Source: Deltaproteobacteria bacterium
GTDB lineage: Bacteria > Desulfobacterota > Syntrophia > Syntrophales > Smithellaceae
Length of the DNA: 60,225 nt
Direction of reading: 5' to 3'
Assembly (NCBI GenBank): GCA_022703375.1
Contig: JAKLDS010000007.1
Coordinates: 1-60,225, forward strand
Below are positions 1 to 7,535 of this stretch, piece by piece (within the stretch, counting starts at the first letter, position 1; every line of letters starts with the position of its first letter). The position numbers were made by a program, and so were the translations under genes. The notes beneath the pieces are model-generated. The model worked only from the letters and a program-made list of their open reading frames with translations. It was not told the origin of the DNA and ran no database searches.

Positions 1-1
1 C

Positions 2-907
2 AAGGCTGCCAGAGAATCGGTGCGGCAGAGTGAAGAACGCTACCGGACAATCCTCGAGGATATTGAAGAAGGCTGCTACGAAGTTGACCTGGATGGTAAC
101 TTTACTTTTTTTAATAATTCATTCTGTAAAATTCTCGGTTATTCTCCGGATGAAATAGCAGATGCCGGTTATAAAAAAATAACCGATGAGGAAAATTCGC
201 AGAAATTTTTCCGGGCATTTAACTTTGTCTTTGCAACGGGCATTCCCAATCCCTGCATTAATTTTAATGTTGTATGTAACGGCGGATTGATAAAAGATGT
301 CGAGGTTTCAGTTTCTCTGATCAAAACGGTGCAGGGCAGGCCTGCCGGTTTTCGCGGTATCATGCGCGATGTTACCGAGCGGAAGAAAAATGAAGAAATG
401 ATTGCCTATATGGCATACCATGATCCCCTGACCGGCCTGCCAAATCGCCGCCTGTTCGATGACCGTCTTTATGTCGCCCTGAAATTAGCCAGGCGCGGCG
501 GCATGAAATTGGCTGTCCTGATGATAGATCTGGATAGCTTCAAGGAAGTCAATGAAGCGCTGGGGCGCCGGATGGGAGACATGCTGCTCAGGGAAGTAGG
601 CGGCAGACTGGCCTGTCAGATTCGAAAAAGCGATACGTTGGCGCGTCTGGGCGGAGATGAATTCATGATGCTTTTGATGCCGGAAATTAAAAGGAATGAA
701 GACGTTGATGTGGCGGCCGGCAGGATAATCCGCGCCTTTCGCGATCCTTTTATCTGCAAGGGGATGGAGCTTTATACCTCGGTAAGCATGGGCGTTGCCA
801 TTTTTCCCGATCATGGCGATGACGTGGAAAAATTAATCAGCCGCGCCGACATTGCCATGTATGAAGTGAAAAACAGCGGACGCAACAACTTCAAAATTTT
901 TCAGTAG
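2..907 (+). CDS. PAS-GGDEF diguanylate cyclase (5' end outside window)
   Basis: The reading frame is open to the left edge, so the true start and probably a sensor region are missing. The visible part has one PAS domain (about the first 120 residues) followed by a complete GGDEF domain. The signature GGDEF is intact near codon 217 of the visible frame, and an RxxD inhibitory site (RKSD) sits five residues before it. This predicts an active enzyme making cyclic di-GMP from two GTP with product inhibition. A conserved His of the substrate loop is Arg here (NEALGRRMGD). The stop overlaps the convergent rlmI gene by 7 bases. The signal sensed is unknown. Confidence 0.88.
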   Translation, partial: KAARESVRQSEERYRTILEDIEEGCYEVDLDGNFTFFNNSFCKILGYSPDEIADAGYKKITDEENSQKFFRAFNFVFATGIPNPCINFNVVCNGGLIKDVEVSVSLIKTVQGRPAGFRGIMRDVTERKKNEEMIAYMAYHDPLTGLPNRRLFDDRLYVALKLARRGGMKLAVLMIDLDSFKEVNEALGRRMGDMLLREVGGRLACQIRKSDTLARLGGDEFMMLLMPEIKRNEDVDVAAGRIIRAFRDPFICKGMELYTSVSMGVAIFPDHGDDVEKLISRADIAMYEVKNSGRNNFKIFQ

Positions 908-2091
908 GATTTTGTCAGCAAAAGGCCTTTCAGATAGGTTCCTTCCTGATGACCAAACGCTGCCGGGTGATCATGACCGGCCTGCAGTTTCTGCAGCAAT
1001 TGCATATCCGTGCCGGCGTCGCGTGCTGCTTCCAGAACAATTCGGGCAAAGAATTCCTCCCCGATAAAATTAGAGCAGGAAAAAGTGGCGAGAAATCCTC
1101 CGGGCGCCAATCGTTTAACGGCCTGCAGATTTATCTCCTTATAGCCGCGCGCCGCTTTACCGATGTCCTGTTTTGCTTTGGCAAAAGCGGGAGGGTCGAG
1201 AATAATCAGATCAAAGCATTCTCCGGTCTGACGCAGATAGTCAAAAACATCAGCTTCCAGAACAGGGTTGTCAGCGCTGGAAAAATTATTGATAGCCAGA
1301 TGACGGCGGGCAGCCGCGCAAGCGGTTTTAGAAATATCCACAGAACAGACTTGTTGCGCGCCTCCGGCGGCGCAATACACGGAAAAGGCGCCGGTATAAC
1401 AAAAGCAATTCAAAACACGGGAGCCGGAGCTTATTTTTCCCAATGTTTCTCTGTTTTGCCTCTGATCCAGAAAAAAACCGGTTTTCTGACCGCCCGGAAT
1501 ATCCACTTCAAACTGCAAACCGTTTTCCCTGATCGTGGCCGGTCCGCTTTGCTCGTTGCCGAAGATGAGTCCCCGGAAATTTTCCAGACCTTCCAGTTTG
1601 CGCGAACGTCCTTCGCTCTGTTCGTAAATCCGCCCGGCCTGAGTCAGCGCCAGGAGAACATCAAGAATATATTTTTTTTGTTTTTCCATTCCCGCTGTTG
1701 CTATGGAAATTACCAACGTCCGGCCGTAAACATCAACGATAAGACCGGGAAAGCCGTCGCCTTCGGCGTTAATCAGGCGGTAGGCGTCAGTTTGCCTGTT
1801 GATGATTCTGCTTCTTAAAGCAACAGCAGACTGCACACGCTTCCGCCAGAAATCCGCGTTGATTTCCTCCTGGCAGTTTCTTGTCAAAAGACGGAAAGCA
1901 ATATCAGTTTGCGGATTGTAAAAACCAAGCGCCAGCGGTTTTCCGGAAAAATCTCTGGTGAGCGCAATGTCTCCGGCCGCGGGTTTTCCCTCGATCCGGG
2001 CGATGGCGCCGGAAAACAACCAGGGATGTCCCCGCAACAGCGAAGTTGACCGTCCTTTTTTTAAGATTATTCCGGGATAAGCAATTTGCAT
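901..2091 (-). CDS. rlmI: RlmI-type 23S rRNA cytosine-5 methyltransferase
   Basis: A 396-residue protein with an N-terminal PUA-like RNA-binding segment (about 1-75) and a C-terminal class I SAM methyltransferase. SAM-binding motif I reads NCFCYTGAFSVYCAAGG and the motif IV region reads LDPPAFAK. By family knowledge these proteins methylate C1962 of 23S rRNA in the cytoplasm. The length matches E. coli RlmI. An alternative is a related PUA-methyltransferase of unknown rRNA site. It stands alone on the minus strand, divergent from the mannose-1-phosphate guanylyltransferase gene. Confidence 0.85.
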   Translation of the reverse strand: MQIAYPGIILKKGRSTSLLRGHPWLFSGAIARIEGKPAAGDIALTRDFSGKPLALGFYNPQTDIAFRLLTRNCQEEINADFWRKRVQSAVALRSRIINRQTDAYRLINAEGDGFPGLIVDVYGRTLVISIATAGMEKQKKYILDVLLALTQAGRIYEQSEGRSRKLEGLENFRGLIFGNEQSGPATIRENGLQFEVDIPGGQKTGFFLDQRQNRETLGKISSGSRVLNCFCYTGAFSVYCAAGGAQQVCSVDISKTACAAARRHLAINNFSSADNPVLEADVFDYLRQTGECFDLIILDPPAFAKAKQDIGKAARGYKEINLQAVKRLAPGGFLATFSCSNFIGEEFFARIVLEAARDAGTDMQLLQKLQAGHDHPAAFGHQEGTYLKGLLLTKSY

Positions 2092-2116
2092 AAATTTTCC
2101 TGTTATCTTTTATCGC

Positions 2117-2143
2117 TTGAAATAGCAAGGTGGATTGTATAAT
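2117..2143 (+). promoter_or_regulatory. candidate promoter of the guanylyltransferase gene
   Basis: A perfect TATAAT lies at 2138-2143 with TTGAAA at 2117-2122. The 15-base spacer is short, so the -35 is doubtful. The coding start follows about 40 bases later behind a clear AAGGAG. Confidence 0.35.
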
Positions 2144-2184
2144 AAATAAAAGGCGAAGGAAATAAGTTAAAAAGGAGACGGGGA

Positions 2185-3258
2185 ATGTACGCAGTAATTA
2201 TGGCCGGAGGACGGGGTACGAGGTTCTGGCCGCGCAGCAGAGAAAAAAAGCCCAAGCATCTGCTGGACATCGTGAGCGCCAAAACAATAATTCGGGAAAC
2301 CGTTGACCGTATTTTGCCCTTAATCACGCCGGAAAATATATACGTTGTGACCGGTCAAAAGCACTCCCGCGCACTGATTGGCCAGCTGCCGGAAATTCCC
2401 CGCGGTAATATCCTGATTGAGCCGCAGGGTAAAAACACGGCAGCCTGCATCGGCCTGGCCGCTCTGCATATCGTGAAAAAGGCTGATGATGTGATGATTG
2501 TGCTGCCATCGGATCATGCTATTGCGGATTCCGACAGGTATCTGTCTTTGATTAAAGCAGGGGCGCAGATAGCCGCCGACAGCGATGCTTTGGTGACCAT
2601 CGGCATAAAACCGAACGGCCCGCAGACGGGATTTGGTTACATCGAGCGCGGAGAATCGGCAGGTCGTGTTGCCGGGGAAGAAGTTTTCCGCGTGCAATCT
2701 ATCCGGGAAAAGCCGCAATATGAGCAGGCGCGGGAATTTGTCGCCAGCGGCAGGTTTTACTGGAACAGCGGGATGTTCATCTGGAAGGCTTCAACGATTA
2801 TGCAGTCCATTGGAAAATGGCTGCCCGCTTTAAATGAGGGATTGCGCGAAATTAACGCGGCTCTGGGATTGCCTGCCGAAGCCGCAGTTGTGCGCCGGGT
2901 TTACCGGAAAATTGCCGCCGTCTCTATTGATTACGGTGTGATGGAAAAGGCGGATAATGTTTTTGTTCTACCGGGCGATTTCGGCTGGAGTGACGTAGGC
3001 AGCTGGGATGCCCTCTGGGAAATATCGGCGAAGGATGAGAACGGCAACGCCAATATCGGCGGCAGCGAAATTACAGTCGCGGACAGCGCTGGCTCGCTGG
3101 TTTACAGTCCGGGGAAACTGGTTGCTCTCGTCGGCGTGCATGATTTAATTGTTGTTGAAACAAAAGACGCCTTGCTGATTTGCCGCCGGGGGCAATCGCA
3201 GGATGTAAAAAAGATTGTTGATACGCTGGAATCGCAGGGCGGGAAAAAATATCTGTGA
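2185..3258 (+). CDS. manC: mannose-1-phosphate guanylyltransferase
   Basis: Makes GDP-mannose from mannose-1-phosphate and GTP, a sugar donor for surface polysaccharide. The N-terminal nucleotide-binding loop is MAGGRGTRFWPRSR, followed by the conserved KPKHLL, and WNSGMFIW is the family's substrate-site motif. At 357 residues it lacks the C-terminal phosphomannose isomerase domain of the bifunctional AlgA type, so it is the single-function short form. The ATG is preceded by AAAAAGGAGACGGGG. No other polysaccharide gene adjoins it, so its pathway is not shown here. Confidence 0.88.
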   Translation: MYAVIMAGGRGTRFWPRSREKKPKHLLDIVSAKTIIRETVDRILPLITPENIYVVTGQKHSRALIGQLPEIPRGNILIEPQGKNTAACIGLAALHIVKKADDVMIVLPSDHAIADSDRYLSLIKAGAQIAADSDALVTIGIKPNGPQTGFGYIERGESAGRVAGEEVFRVQSIREKPQYEQAREFVASGRFYWNSGMFIWKASTIMQSIGKWLPALNEGLREINAALGLPAEAAVVRRVYRKIAAVSIDYGVMEKADNVFVLPGDFGWSDVGSWDALWEISAKDENGNANIGGSEITVADSAGSLVYSPGKLVALVGVHDLIVVETKDALLICRRGQSQDVKKIVDTLESQGGKKYL

Positions 3259-3262
3259 CGGG

Positions 3263-3559
3263 TTAATTAAGAAAAACAGAATCGCCGGTGACGCGAAAGT
3301 TGCCTTTTTTCAGCGCCGCCTTTATTGCTTCCAGAGACGTTCTTTCGTTATCAAAATTAATAATTACCATATCGGGCTTCTTAATTTCATGCCTTACCAC
3401 TCCGTCAATCTTATTGAGGATGTCCCGCATCCTGGCCGCGGCCCCTCAGGCCTGGCATCCCGGCACTGTTAATCGCACAATTCTGATCTCAGCCAGAGCG
3501 TTTGCAGAAAACGAGATAAGCAGTAAGAGACACAGCAATGCGGCGATTATTTTTTTCAT
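3263..3559 (-). CDS. candidate selenoprotein: secreted heavy-metal-associated (HMA/MerP-like) protein with CxxU
   Basis: Reading the minus strand from the ATG at 3559 gives a 98-residue protein if one in-frame TGA (3446-3448, codon 38) is read as selenocysteine. Residues 1-23 are a signal peptide (MKKIIAALLC, then a hydrophobic run ending SANALA). Residues 24-98 look like a small HMA fold: IVRLTVPGCQA, the TGA, GAAARMRDILNKIDGV, then a KKPDMVIINFD strand and EAIKAALKKG helix. HMA domains bind soft metals through CxxC; here the second Cys position is the TGA, giving Cys35-x-x-Sec38. A GAGG lies 7 bases before the ATG. A hairpin fitting a bacterial SECIS follows the TGA. The end is TAA. If not selenocysteine, this is a nonsense-broken HMA gene. 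Confidence 0.72.
3417..3433 (-). promoter_or_regulatory. candidate bacterial SECIS hairpin
   Basis: On the coding (minus) strand AGGATG pairs with CATCCT around the loop CGGGA. Eighteen bases separate the TGA from the loop, within the usual bacterial window of about 16-37, and a G lies among the first two loop bases. The loop nearly matches that behind the SelW-like gene. Confidence 0.6.
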
Positions 3560-3628
3560 TGCAAACCTCAATTATTACTTGATTTAATTTCAGCAAAATC
3601 TGACTGAAAATGCAAATAGTATTTGGCG

Positions 3629-3657
3629 TTGACAGGAAAATATAATTTTGTCATAAA
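3629..3657 (+). promoter_or_regulatory. candidate sigma-70 promoter of maf
   Basis: TTGACA at 3629-3634, a 17-base spacer and CATAAA at 3652-3657. The maf start lies about 30 bases downstream. Confidence 0.45.
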
Positions 3658-3687
3658 TTTATCAGTATTCAGGAAGAAGGGAAATGG

Positions 3688-4281
3688 ATGTCCGCATACA
3701 AAGCAAACAGCCTGATCCTGGCTTCCGCCTCACCGCGGAGACAGGAACTGCTGGAAGCAGCTGGTTTAAACTTCCAGATTGTTCCGGCTCATGTCAATGA
3801 AGCATACCGGGAAGGTGAAACCCCCGGCTCTCACGTCAAAAGACTGGCCTGTGACAAGGCGGCAGCCGTCGCGAAGAAATATCCGGAGTCGTGGGTGCTG
3901 GGCGCTGATACAATCGTTGTTATTGATGATATGATTTTAGGCAAGCCGAAAAGCAGGATGCAGGCGAAGCGGATGCTGGAGCGTCTCAGCGGCAGGTTTC
4001 ACAAAGTATTCACAGGATTTGCCGTTGTCCGGGCTGCCGCGCACATACAAAAAGCGAAAATCATTCAGACGTCTGTGCAATTTAAAAAAATCAATCCGCA
4101 GGAAATGGAATGGTATATCTCCTGTCCCGAACCTTACGACAAGGCCGGAGGATATGCCGCTCAGGGCCGGGGAGCCTGCTTTATCAAGTCGCTGCGCGGT
4201 TCCTACACCAATGTTATCGGTCTGCCGGTTTGCGAAGTTATGGACGAGCTGGAACAACTGGGGGCAATACAATTAAAGTGA
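3688..4281 (+). CDS. maf: Maf-family nucleotide pyrophosphatase
   Basis: A 197-residue Maf protein. The N-terminal phosphate-binding motif is ILASASPRRQELL, and the central LGADTIV carries the catalytic acidic residue of the family. Family members hydrolyse non-canonical or pyrimidine nucleoside triphosphates (dTTP/UTP, or m7GTP in the YceF type) in the cytoplasm, and were first noted for septation effects. The subtype cannot be fixed by eye. Its stop lies 6 bases before the PLP-homeostasis gene, so the two are probably co-transcribed from the promoter just upstream. Confidence 0.88.
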   Translation: MSAYKANSLILASASPRRQELLEAAGLNFQIVPAHVNEAYREGETPGSHVKRLACDKAAAVAKKYPESWVLGADTIVVIDDMILGKPKSRMQAKRMLERLSGRFHKVFTGFAVVRAAAHIQKAKIIQTSVQFKKINPQEMEWYISCPEPYDKAGGYAAQGRGACFIKSLRGSYTNVIGLPVCEVMDELEQLGAIQLK

Positions 4282-4287
4282 TTTTTT

Positions 4288-5043
4288 ATGGATAATGAAA
4301 TCAGCGAAAACATCAACAGCGTTAAAAAGCGTATTGCCATTGCCGCAGCCCGCTGCGGACGTGATCCTCACGACGTGAAATTAATGGCGGTGACAAAAAC
4401 TGTCGCACCGAAGCGGATTATGGATGCAGTTGATACCGGCATTGATCTGCTGGGAGAAAATTATGTTCAGGAAGCCAAAGAAAAGATTGATTTTATAAAA
4501 GAACATTTGTTGGAAAAAAAATGCGGGGCTGTGCAAAACTGGTCAGATATATTTCAACAGCCCCAGTGGCATATGATCGGATACTTGCAAGCCAACAAGG
4601 CTAAATATGCCGTCCGTCTTTTTGATTGTATCCATTCCGTTGACCGCCGGGAACTGGCTGAGGAGCTGAATAAAAGAGCCGGGCTGCTTCCCCGTAAAAT
4701 AAAAATTCTGATAGAAGTCAATGTCAGCGGCGAGCCGACGAAGAATGGCGTCCCGGCGGCAGCGGCATTGTCTTTGATAAAGGAAATATCCGGGCTGGAA
4801 AACATTGCCGTGCGCGGATTGATGACAATGGCTCCTTATTCCGATAATCCCGAAAGTTCCCGGCCGTATTTTAAAGCTCTGCGCGAACTGCGCAATGATA
4901 TCAGAAGCGCCGGCATTGCCGGTGTGCTTATGGAAGAGCTATCCATGGGCATGACGGATGATTTTGCAGTTGCTGTTGAAGAAGGAGCAACGATTGTCCG
5001 TGTGGGTCGCGCTATCTTCGGCGCTCGTCCCGATAAACAATAG
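4288..5043 (+). CDS. yggS: YggS/PLPBP family pyridoxal phosphate homeostasis protein
   Basis: A 251-residue alanine-racemase-fold protein without the racemase C-terminal domain. The PLP-binding lysine lies in LMAVTKTV, and GENYVQEA, WHMIGYLQANK, SVDR, VNVSGEPTKNG and LSMGMTDDF are the family blocks. By family knowledge it buffers intracellular PLP and affects amino-acid balance rather than catalysing a defined reaction. An insert of about 10 residues (around KCGAVQNW) comes before the WHMIG block. It lies 6 bases after maf. Confidence 0.9.
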   Translation: MDNEISENINSVKKRIAIAAARCGRDPHDVKLMAVTKTVAPKRIMDAVDTGIDLLGENYVQEAKEKIDFIKEHLLEKKCGAVQNWSDIFQQPQWHMIGYLQANKAKYAVRLFDCIHSVDRRELAEELNKRAGLLPRKIKILIEVNVSGEPTKNGVPAAAALSLIKEISGLENIAVRGLMTMAPYSDNPESSRPYFKALRELRNDIRSAGIAGVLMEELSMGMTDDFAVAVEEGATIVRVGRAIFGARPDKQ

Positions 5044-5163
5044 GAAACAGCGATGACTTTTCTCAGGGAAAATGCAATTGCAGCTTGTGTTGTATGAACG
5101 AAATATGTTAAAACTACGCTTAATACGATAAGCAATTTTCTGTTTTCCAAAGGAGCCTGTCTA

Positions 5164-5937
5164 TTGCTGAATGAAGAAATTACAAAACAGGATTTATTTA
5201 AGGCCTGTGAGTCTCTTTTTGGCAGCGACATAGATGTATCTGTTGAATTCCTGAGATACCTGCAATTATCCGGCGTAAAAGCAGCTTTTCGCAAGAAAGC
5301 TCTGGAAACACATCCTGACCGGGCTATTATGCTGGCCGGTGAAGTCGGCTTAATGGAACGCCGCTTCAAAGAAGTGAATCTGGCATATCAGATGTTGAGT
5401 GAATTTCTGTCCTACCCCTGGAAATACCGGTTGGAGGAGGACGGCTCTATTTCAGAAAATTACGTCTGGCGGAAAAAGCCGGCGCCGAAGTCCGCCAAAC
5501 CATATTCCTATAATTACAGCTCTAAAACGAAGCCTGAACCGAAATACGGCGGCCGCGTTCCCGGCAGAAGGCTGCTTTTCGGTCAGTATCTCTACTATAC
5601 AGGACATATCTCGTTTGCCACTTTAATTAAGGCTATTGTCTGGCAGCGTCTGCAACGCCCGTCCATCGGCGCTATTGCCACCGATTGGGATTTGATTTTT
5701 ACGGAGGATGTGCTGAGTATCTTAAAGAAGAGGCGCTACGGCGAGAAATTCGGAGAATGCGCCCTGCGCTGCGGTTATATTTCACAGTATCAGTTGAATC
5801 TGCTGCTGGAAAGACAGCAAATGCTGCAACCCCAAATCGGCAGGTATTTTCTGGAAGAAAGAATAGTCTCTTCTGCCGGGTTATTTAAACTGGTTGCCGA
5901 ACTAAAGGTTCACAACAGAAAATTCTGGTCATCATAA
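5164..5937 (+). CDS. J-domain protein with a C-terminal domain of unknown function
   Basis: A 257-residue protein. Residues about 35-85 form a J-domain-like helical hairpin with the HPD tripeptide (ALETHPDRA) that in DnaJ proteins stimulates DnaK ATPase. After a basic, Ser/Pro/Tyr-rich linker (about 95-125), residues 130-257 form a separate domain beginning RRLLFGQYLYYTGHIS, with the repeated theme FGxxL/FGExALxxGyIS. That recalls the small N-terminal domains of type II secretion/pilus ATPases, although I am not certain. The TTG start is chosen because AAAGGAG precedes it and no in-frame ATG lies near. It could be a DnaK adaptor. Confidence 0.75.
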   Translation: MLNEEITKQDLFKACESLFGSDIDVSVEFLRYLQLSGVKAAFRKKALETHPDRAIMLAGEVGLMERRFKEVNLAYQMLSEFLSYPWKYRLEEDGSISENYVWRKKPAPKSAKPYSYNYSSKTKPEPKYGGRVPGRRLLFGQYLYYTGHISFATLIKAIVWQRLQRPSIGAIATDWDLIFTEDVLSILKKRRYGEKFGECALRCGYISQYQLNLLLERQQMLQPQIGRYFLEERIVSSAGLFKLVAELKVHNRKFWSS

Positions 5938-5956
5938 AGCGAGAATCATTGTAAAA

Positions 5957-5986
5957 CCCCAATCCCTATAGAATCGGGACTTTGGA
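5957..5986. terminator. possible bidirectional terminator hairpin
   Basis: Imperfect stem of CCCCAA-TCCC with GGGA-C-TTTGG between the convergent J-domain and TPR genes. No strong T run follows, so this is weak. Confidence 0.28.
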
Positions 5987-5997
5987 GTTCATACCCG

Positions 5998-6816
5998 TTA
6001 TTTTTTGAAGGAGAAAATCTTTTTAAAAAATCCGCCGTCCTTTTTAACGTTATCTCCGGCGGTTTCTTTTGTATGCTTAACTTTTAACAGATATTCGTGA
6101 AACAACTTCCCTTCTTTGAACTCCGGATTAATATTTAATGCTTTCGCGAGATATTCTTCGGCCTTAACGCTGTCGCCTTCTTCGAAAAGGGCGCGGCCGA
6201 CATTGTAGTGGAGGTTTTCATCACGGGGGGATACAGAGAGCGCCCTGGTATAACACTGGACGGCTTCCGTAAATTTTTTCTCCGCCCTGGCGGCAATGCC
6301 TTTCTCGTTGAAATGCAGAATAACGCCGTCACGGATTGCCTCGCTGGTGCCGATTGTTTTCTGCGCTTCCGGCAGATTATTCTCTTCAATTAGTTTAACC
6401 GCATCGGCAATTTTCTGGTCGTCCTCTTCCTTTTTTTTCAGGGCTATTTTTTCCGCATCAATGCGCTGGGCTTCAGCGGCTTCCTCGTCTTTGGCAACCT
6501 TTTCGACAATTTCTTCTTCCTGAGCGACAATCATGCTTTTCATGAATTCCAGGTTTGTTTCCAGATCGGTATCGCCGAATTTGACTTCCCCGAATATTTC
6601 CTGGAACTTTTTGTGAAGGGAAAGATTTTTCAGAAAGCCTTCAATGCCCTGATGGATTTCTTCTTTTTCTTTTTCTGTCAAAGGGACGCCCTTGAGGCTT
6701 TCGATTATGTTCTTGAAGGCAATAAGGCAGGTGGCTATTTTACCCTGCTTGACATAAAGCTCACAGGTATGAAAACGGTGGAAAAGTTCTGTGGAAGTTG
6801 AAATTTTAGCAGCCAT
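5998..6816 (-). CDS. TPR-repeat protein
   Basis: A 272-residue soluble protein, last gene of a three-gene leftward operon (15 bases after the histidine kinase). Residues 1-75 are helical and unrecognised, and 80-130 are highly charged and probably coiled coil. About 160-240 carry tetratricopeptide repeats, seen as KFTEAVQCYTRAL, NLHYNVGRALFEEG and SVKAEEYLAKALNINPE. The tail is lysine-rich. TPRs bind proteins, so a scaffold for the neighbouring kinase and TPR response regulator is a reasonable inference. No catalytic motif is visible. Confidence 0.72.
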   Translation of the reverse strand: MAAKISTSTELFHRFHTCELYVKQGKIATCLIAFKNIIESLKGVPLTEKEKEEIHQGIEGFLKNLSLHKKFQEIFGEVKFGDTDLETNLEFMKSMIVAQEEEIVEKVAKDEEAAEAQRIDAEKIALKKKEEDDQKIADAVKLIEENNLPEAQKTIGTSEAIRDGVILHFNEKGIAARAEKKFTEAVQCYTRALSVSPRDENLHYNVGRALFEEGDSVKAEEYLAKALNINPEFKEGKLFHEYLLKVKHTKETAGDNVKKDGGFFKKIFSFKK

Positions 6817-6830
6817 AAATATGCTCCCGC

Positions 6831-7523
6831 CTAAGGTAAAAATATGGAAAAAACACCGCCGCCATATTTACCGCCGTTGATTATGGAGATAAAACCGCAT
6901 TTTTCCCTGTTTTTGTGCTGAGAAGCAACCATGAGCGAAAAATAAATACCCAAACCCGTGCTGCCGGTGGCAAAGCTCGTTTCCTTTTTGAAATCCGGGT
7001 GTTGCCGTTCATTAAAAACCATGGAAGAAGGATAACCTACCCCGTCATCTTCAATACGCAAAACTAGATAGCCGTTTTCCTTAAAAGCGCTGAGCCTGAC
7101 CTTCTGTTTGGCATAGCGAAACGAGTTGTTAATTACATTATCGAATACTCCCGTCAGAAGATTGCGGTCAAATGCCCAAAAAAGTTCCTCGTCGCATTGC
7201 GTTTCCATCTCGATTCCCCGCGAATCAAGAAGGATTTCGTGCTGGGTTGTAACATCGTCCAGAAATTCGCTGATGGAATGGTAATCAATATTTATCGCCA
7301 GTTGAGATTTATCCGCTTTATAAAGAGAAAGCAGTCGAATGAGGCTGCTGTTTAACCGCTTTATTTCATACTGCAGTTTATAGAATTCGATATGCGAAGG
7401 GCATTTCTGCTCCTTGCAGGTGGCAATAATATCTTCCAGGTTATTAAAAAGAATGCCCAGTGAGTTTTTAGTGTCATGCAGCGTCGAAGCCAGAATATCG
7501 GAGAAGTTCATATTATCTTCCAT
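6831..7523 (-). CDS. cytoplasmic histidine kinase without an input domain
   Basis: A 230-residue kinase reduced to a phospho-acceptor helix pair and an ATPase domain. The H box is STLHDTKNSLG (His about 16), close to the start. The N box lies at NNSFRYAKQKV, the G1 box at IEDDGVGYPS and the G2 region at GSTGLGIYFSLMV. There is no membrane segment or sensor domain, so the signal must come from a partner. It begins 12 bases after the response regulator-TPR gene, which is its likely phosphotransfer partner. A second Met at codon 5 is an alternative start. Confidence 0.8.
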   Translation of the reverse strand: MEDNMNFSDILASTLHDTKNSLGILFNNLEDIIATCKEQKCPSHIEFYKLQYEIKRLNSSLIRLLSLYKADKSQLAINIDYHSISEFLDDVTTQHEILLDSRGIEMETQCDEELFWAFDRNLLTGVFDNVINNSFRYAKQKVRLSAFKENGYLVLRIEDDGVGYPSSMVFNERQHPDFKKETSFATGSTGLGIYFSLMVASQHKNREKCGFISIINGGKYGGGVFSIFLP

Positions 7524-7535
7524 GAATGTTTAATG

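Noticed and set aside
949-1818. Long plus-strand open frame opposite rlmI
   Set aside because: Low-complexity translation with no family pattern, while the minus strand encodes a clear RlmI. A shadow frame.
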